Part shown: positions 55,664 to 58,443 of the stretch, one piece after another
Layout: the number at the start of each line of letters is the position of its first letter
Position numbering within the stretch: position 1 is the first letter of the stretch
Assembly (NCBI GenBank): GCA_021413735.1
Contig: JAIOPV010000120.1
Location: 1 to 58,443 of the forward strand
Direction: 5' to 3'
DNA length: 58,443 nucleotides
Origin: Planctomycetota bacterium
GTDB taxonomy: Bacteria; Planctomycetota; Planctomycetia; Gemmatales; Gemmataceae
Notes under the pieces: generated by a model
What the model saw: the letters and a program-made list of their open reading frames with translations, nothing else
Told to the model about the DNA's origin: nothing
Database searches by the model: none
Position numbers and translations under genes: made by a program

Positions 55664-58443
55664 ATGCGTCGCCCTGTTCGCCCAGCGCTCGAAGAATTGG
55701 AAGATCGCACCATCCCTTCTGTGACTTTCATCAAAGACATCAACCCGGGGAGCGGCAGTTCAAGCCCCGGCGACAGCTATCTCACCAGTGAGACCGTCGG
55801 GGTGAATGTCAATGGTGTCCTGTTTTTTGCGGCGGACGATGGCCTCCACGGTCAAGAGTTGTGGAAAAGCGACGGCACGCCCGGGGGAACCGTTTTCGTC
55901 AAGGACATCTACCCCGGAAGCCACCCCTCGTATCTCGCCGATTTCACGAATGTGAATGGCACGCTGTACTTCGCGGCTAAGGACGACGTTCACGGCGTCG
56001 AATTGTGGAAAAGCGATGGCACAGCCGCCGGGACCGTCCTTGTAACCGACCTGGCTGTTGGGGTCTTCGGGTCCGACCCAAATAACCTCACGAACGTAAG
56101 TGGCACACTGTTCTTCGCTGCCAATGACCAGTTCACTGGGCCGGAGTTGTGGAAGATCGTCGGAAACGGCTTACCCACTCTCGTCAAGGATATTTCCGTA
56201 CCGGGTGGGTTTGGTTCCGCGCCCGCTTTCCTGGTGAACATGAATGGCGTTCTGTTCTTCCAGGCAGAAGATCCCACTCACGGTCACGAGTTGTGGAAGA
56301 GCGACGGCACGGAAGCCGGAACCGTTCTGGTCAAAGACATCAATCCCTCGGCCAACGGCAACATCTATAGCTCCTTTCCTCGCTACATGACGAATGTGAA
56401 CGGGACGTTGTTCTTCCAGGCCACCGACGACACTGCGATGGGTAGCATTTCTGGTGGCGAGTTGTGGAAGAGCGACGGCACGGAAGCCGGAACCGTGATA
56501 GTCAAGGACATCTTCCCTGGCAGCACGGGTTCGTATCCGAATCGTTTCACAGCCGTGAACGGGACCGTCTTCTTCGCTGCTCGCGACCCCGTTCATGAAG
56601 TTGAGTTATGGAAGAGCGACGGCACCAACGCCGGAACTGTTCTCGTCAAGGACATCAGACCGGGAATTTACTCCGGAGGCCCTTTCTACATGGAGAATGT
56701 AAACGGCACGTTGTTCTTCGAGGCCAGTGGTTCTGCAATCGGCCCCGAGTTGTGGAAGAGCGACGGGACCGATGCCGGGACCGTTCTCGTCAAAGACATC
56801 AACCCAGGCCCTGACACCGCGAGCCCACGCTTTTTGACAAACGTAAACGGGACGCTGTTCTTCACGGCCAGCGACCACACCAACCCGTCCGCGTTTGAAG
56901 TGTGGCAGAGCGACGGCACAGACGCGGGAACGTTTCGCCTCGACGTCGTCCCCGGAGCCGCTGGTTCCAACGCGGGCTATCTGGTGAATGTGGGCGGAAC
57001 CGTGTTCTTCGGGGCCAACGACGGCACAACTGGTCAGGAGTTGTGGAGCGTCACGTCGGCGAGTGTTCCGACCGACACCGCTGGCGCGAAGATTACGGCA
57101 GCGGCGTTCTCTGGGGTCGCCACGGAGACGTTCGACAAGGTGCGGCTCACGTTCAGCGAGGCAATGACCGCGAGCAGTTTCTCGACCAACGATATTGTGT
57201 TCAGCGGTCCCAACGGCTCGTTCAACGCGACGGCGGTGACTCTTGTCGGCGGTTCCACCACACAGTTCGACGTGACATTCCCCACTCAGACCGCGCCGGG
57301 AAAATACACGCTCATCACGAGTGTGGACATCCTCGACCTCGCCAGCAACCTGATGAACCAGGACGACGACGCATTCAACGGAGAGAACCCCGACGACGTG
57401 TTCACATTTTCGGCCACGATTGCGGCAGGATCGACTCCGCCGTTTTTCGCGGTTGGGGATAAGGGCGGCCGAGTTCGCCTCCTGAGCACCAACGGCGGAA
57501 CGCCCATCGCGGATTTCCGACCGCTCGATGTGGGTGTTCCGTACACGGGTGTCGTTGAAGTTGCTCTCGGCGATTTCAACGGCGATGCGGTGCCAGATCT
57601 CCTCGTCTCAGCAGCCGACCCCGCAGGGCTGAACGACTTGGCATTGAGCAAGTCGGGACAGGTGTTTGTGTACGACGGAGCCACACTCCTCACGGGCACG
57701 ATTCCCACCGACCCGTTCCGCAGATTCACCCCGTTCGCGACCACGGACGGACCCGGGGGCACGGGCGGATCCTACGTCAACGGCTTGAACATCGCGGTGG
57801 GCGACGTGAACGGCGACGGAACCCTCGATCTCATCGCGGGCAGTCGGGGTGGGTCGAATGTCGCTGGCCTCACGGAATACGGTCGCGTGTCGGTGATTGA
57901 TGGCACTTCACCCGCGGGCACCGATATCGTGATTGGCGGCATTCAGAAGCCGTTCGGAGCTGGCTATCAGAAGGGTGTGGTCGTTGCTGCGGGGAACGCA
58001 GACGGCGTTGGCGGCGACGAGATCGCAGTGACACGCGGCGGGCCGGTGGCGAGTCCCAACCCCGCTGTTCAACGGATCAAGGTGAAGGTGCTTCAACTCC
58101 AGGGCGGGGCGTTGACCGAACTTCACCTGTCGGCGGACGGATCGACATCCTTCGCGCCGTTTGGATCGCTGAGCGGCCCAGCAAAAGCCATCAATCGCGA
58201 TGGTCGAGTGGCGTTTGTGGACAACAACGGCGACGGCAAAGCCGAGTTAGTCTTCACGGCACTCGATCCGCTGACCAATCCCGCGAACAAGCAGATTCGA
58301 GTCGGCGTGTATGCGATCTCGGTTCTCAGTTCGGGAGCGGCAACGATCGTGAGCACGGGGCCAGACGCGGGACCTTATCTGACGGGGAAGGCCGTGGTGG
58401 ATCACGCCCCGACTCACGTTGCCGCGACGGGGGGACAACAGAA
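55664..58443 (+). CDS. Giant ELWxxDGT-repeat surface protein, 5' part
   Basis: The frame from ATG 55664 stays open to the window end (926 residues, incomplete). The N-terminus MRRPVRPALEELEDRTIPSV has the LEDRT/LEPR-type motif of planctomycetal exported giant proteins. Residues about 20-465 hold nine units of about 50 residues with the signature ELWKSDGTxAGTVLVKDI (ELWxxDGT repeats, beta-propeller-like); units three, eight and nine are degenerate (ELWKIVGN, EVWQSDGT, ELWSVTS). A bacterial Ig-like domain follows (about 465-585, TETFDKVRLTFSEAMTASSF). From residue 590 come FG-GAP/VCBS-type units with calcium-binding-like DFNGDAVPDL, DVNGDGTLDL and DNNGDGKAEL. Likely cell-surface or secreted. 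Its full length is not known. Confidence 0.9.
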   Translation, partial: MRRPVRPALEELEDRTIPSVTFIKDINPGSGSSSPGDSYLTSETVGVNVNGVLFFAADDGLHGQELWKSDGTPGGTVFVKDIYPGSHPSYLADFTNVNGTLYFAAKDDVHGVELWKSDGTAAGTVLVTDLAVGVFGSDPNNLTNVSGTLFFAANDQFTGPELWKIVGNGLPTLVKDISVPGGFGSAPAFLVNMNGVLFFQAEDPTHGHELWKSDGTEAGTVLVKDINPSANGNIYSSFPRYMTNVNGTLFFQATDDTAMGSISGGELWKSDGTEAGTVIVKDIFPGSTGSYPNRFTAVNGTVFFAARDPVHEVELWKSDGTNAGTVLVKDIRPGIYSGGPFYMENVNGTLFFEASGSAIGPELWKSDGTDAGTVLVKDINPGPDTASPRFLTNVNGTLFFTASDHTNPSAFEVWQSDGTDAGTFRLDVVPGAAGSNAGYLVNVGGTVFFGANDGTTGQELWSVTSASVPTDTAGAKITAAAFSGVATETFDKVRLTFSEAMTASSFSTNDIVFSGPNGSFNATAVTLVGGSTTQFDVTFPTQTAPGKYTLITSVDILDLASNLMNQDDDAFNGENPDDVFTFSATIAAGSTPPFFAVGDKGGRVRLLSTNGGTPIADFRPLDVGVPYTGVVEVALGDFNGDAVPDLLVSAADPAGLNDLALSKSGQVFVYDGATLLTGTIPTDPFRRFTPFATTDGPGGTGGSYVNGLNIAVGDVNGDGTLDLIAGSRGGSNVAGLTEYGRVSVIDGTSPAGTDIVIGGIQKPFGAGYQKGVVVAAGNADGVGGDEIAVTRGGPVASPNPAVQRIKVKVLQLQGGALTELHLSADGSTSFAPFGSLSGPAKAINRDGRVAFVDNNGDGKAELVFTALDPLTNPANKQIRVGVYAISVLSSGAATIVSTGPDAGPYLTGKAVVDHAPTHVAATGGQQ

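Overview
The window (58,443 bp, GC-rich) reads as chromosomal DNA of a planctomycete, most likely a Gemmataceae-type bacterium. Pointers are YXWGXW-repeat and beta-barrel surface proteins, an N-terminal LEDRT-type motif on a giant repeat protein, an (5-formylfuranyl)methyl phosphate synthase (H4MPT/methanofuran-type C1 metabolism), the futalosine route to menaquinone (mqnA, mqnC), many small conserved proteins of unknown function, and a Ser/Thr kinase fused to a tubulin-like domain. These are judgements from sequence reading, not database searches.

Layout. 0.2-6.4 kb: a secreted YXWGXW protein and a 1236-residue kinase-tubulin fusion, both on the minus strand. 6.4-18.4 kb: an ASCH protein, mfnB, membrane and hypothetical proteins, a DUF885 peptidase-like protein, a REP-associated transposase flanked by its palindromes, dihydrolipoyl dehydrogenase, a pair of paralogous zinc-ribbon membrane proteins, a glycosyltransferase-like DUF6734 protein, a GNAT/ATP-grasp pair and a small toxin-antitoxin-like pair. 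18.5-26.7 kb: rimO, thrS (without a TGS domain), an ABC ATPase, a tiny lysine-rich protein, a Tat-exported Gfo/Idh/MocA oxidoreductase and an alginate-export-type porin. 27-34 kb: small proteins, a GNAT enzyme, the glutamine amidotransferase of anthranilate/aminodeoxychorismate synthase, a sugar isomerase/epimerase, a large polytopic membrane protein and an outer-membrane beta-barrel. 34.5-47.5 kb: a serine hydrolase, an ABC ATPase/membrane pair, mqnC-mqnA, pyrK, a pseudouridine synthase, a 1025-residue trypsin-like protease with three C-terminal repeats, a coiled-coil membrane protein, an N-terminal-nucleophile asparaginase and csrA. 47.8-54.6 kb: two small accessory proteins, a HEAT-repeat remnant, pyrD, queC, an FHA protein and a TPR protein. 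54.6-58.4 kb: an integrase remnant, a selenocysteine tRNA gene, and the 5' part of a giant ELWxxDGT-repeat protein that runs out of the window.

The genes are mostly independent housekeeping or surface functions, not one large operon. Functional links are mqnC-mqnA (menaquinone), pyrK with pyrD 9 kb away (pyrimidines), the ABC ATPase with its overlapping membrane partner, and the toxin-antitoxin-like pair. The gaps between genes are unusually rich in palindromes: at least seven families of long inverted repeats lie at gene ends, several overlap stop codons, and one supplies the apparent start of a gene. The observations I consider most worth following are the kinase-tubulin fusion, the tRNA-Sec with an adjoining truncated recombinase, and the REP/transposase family.
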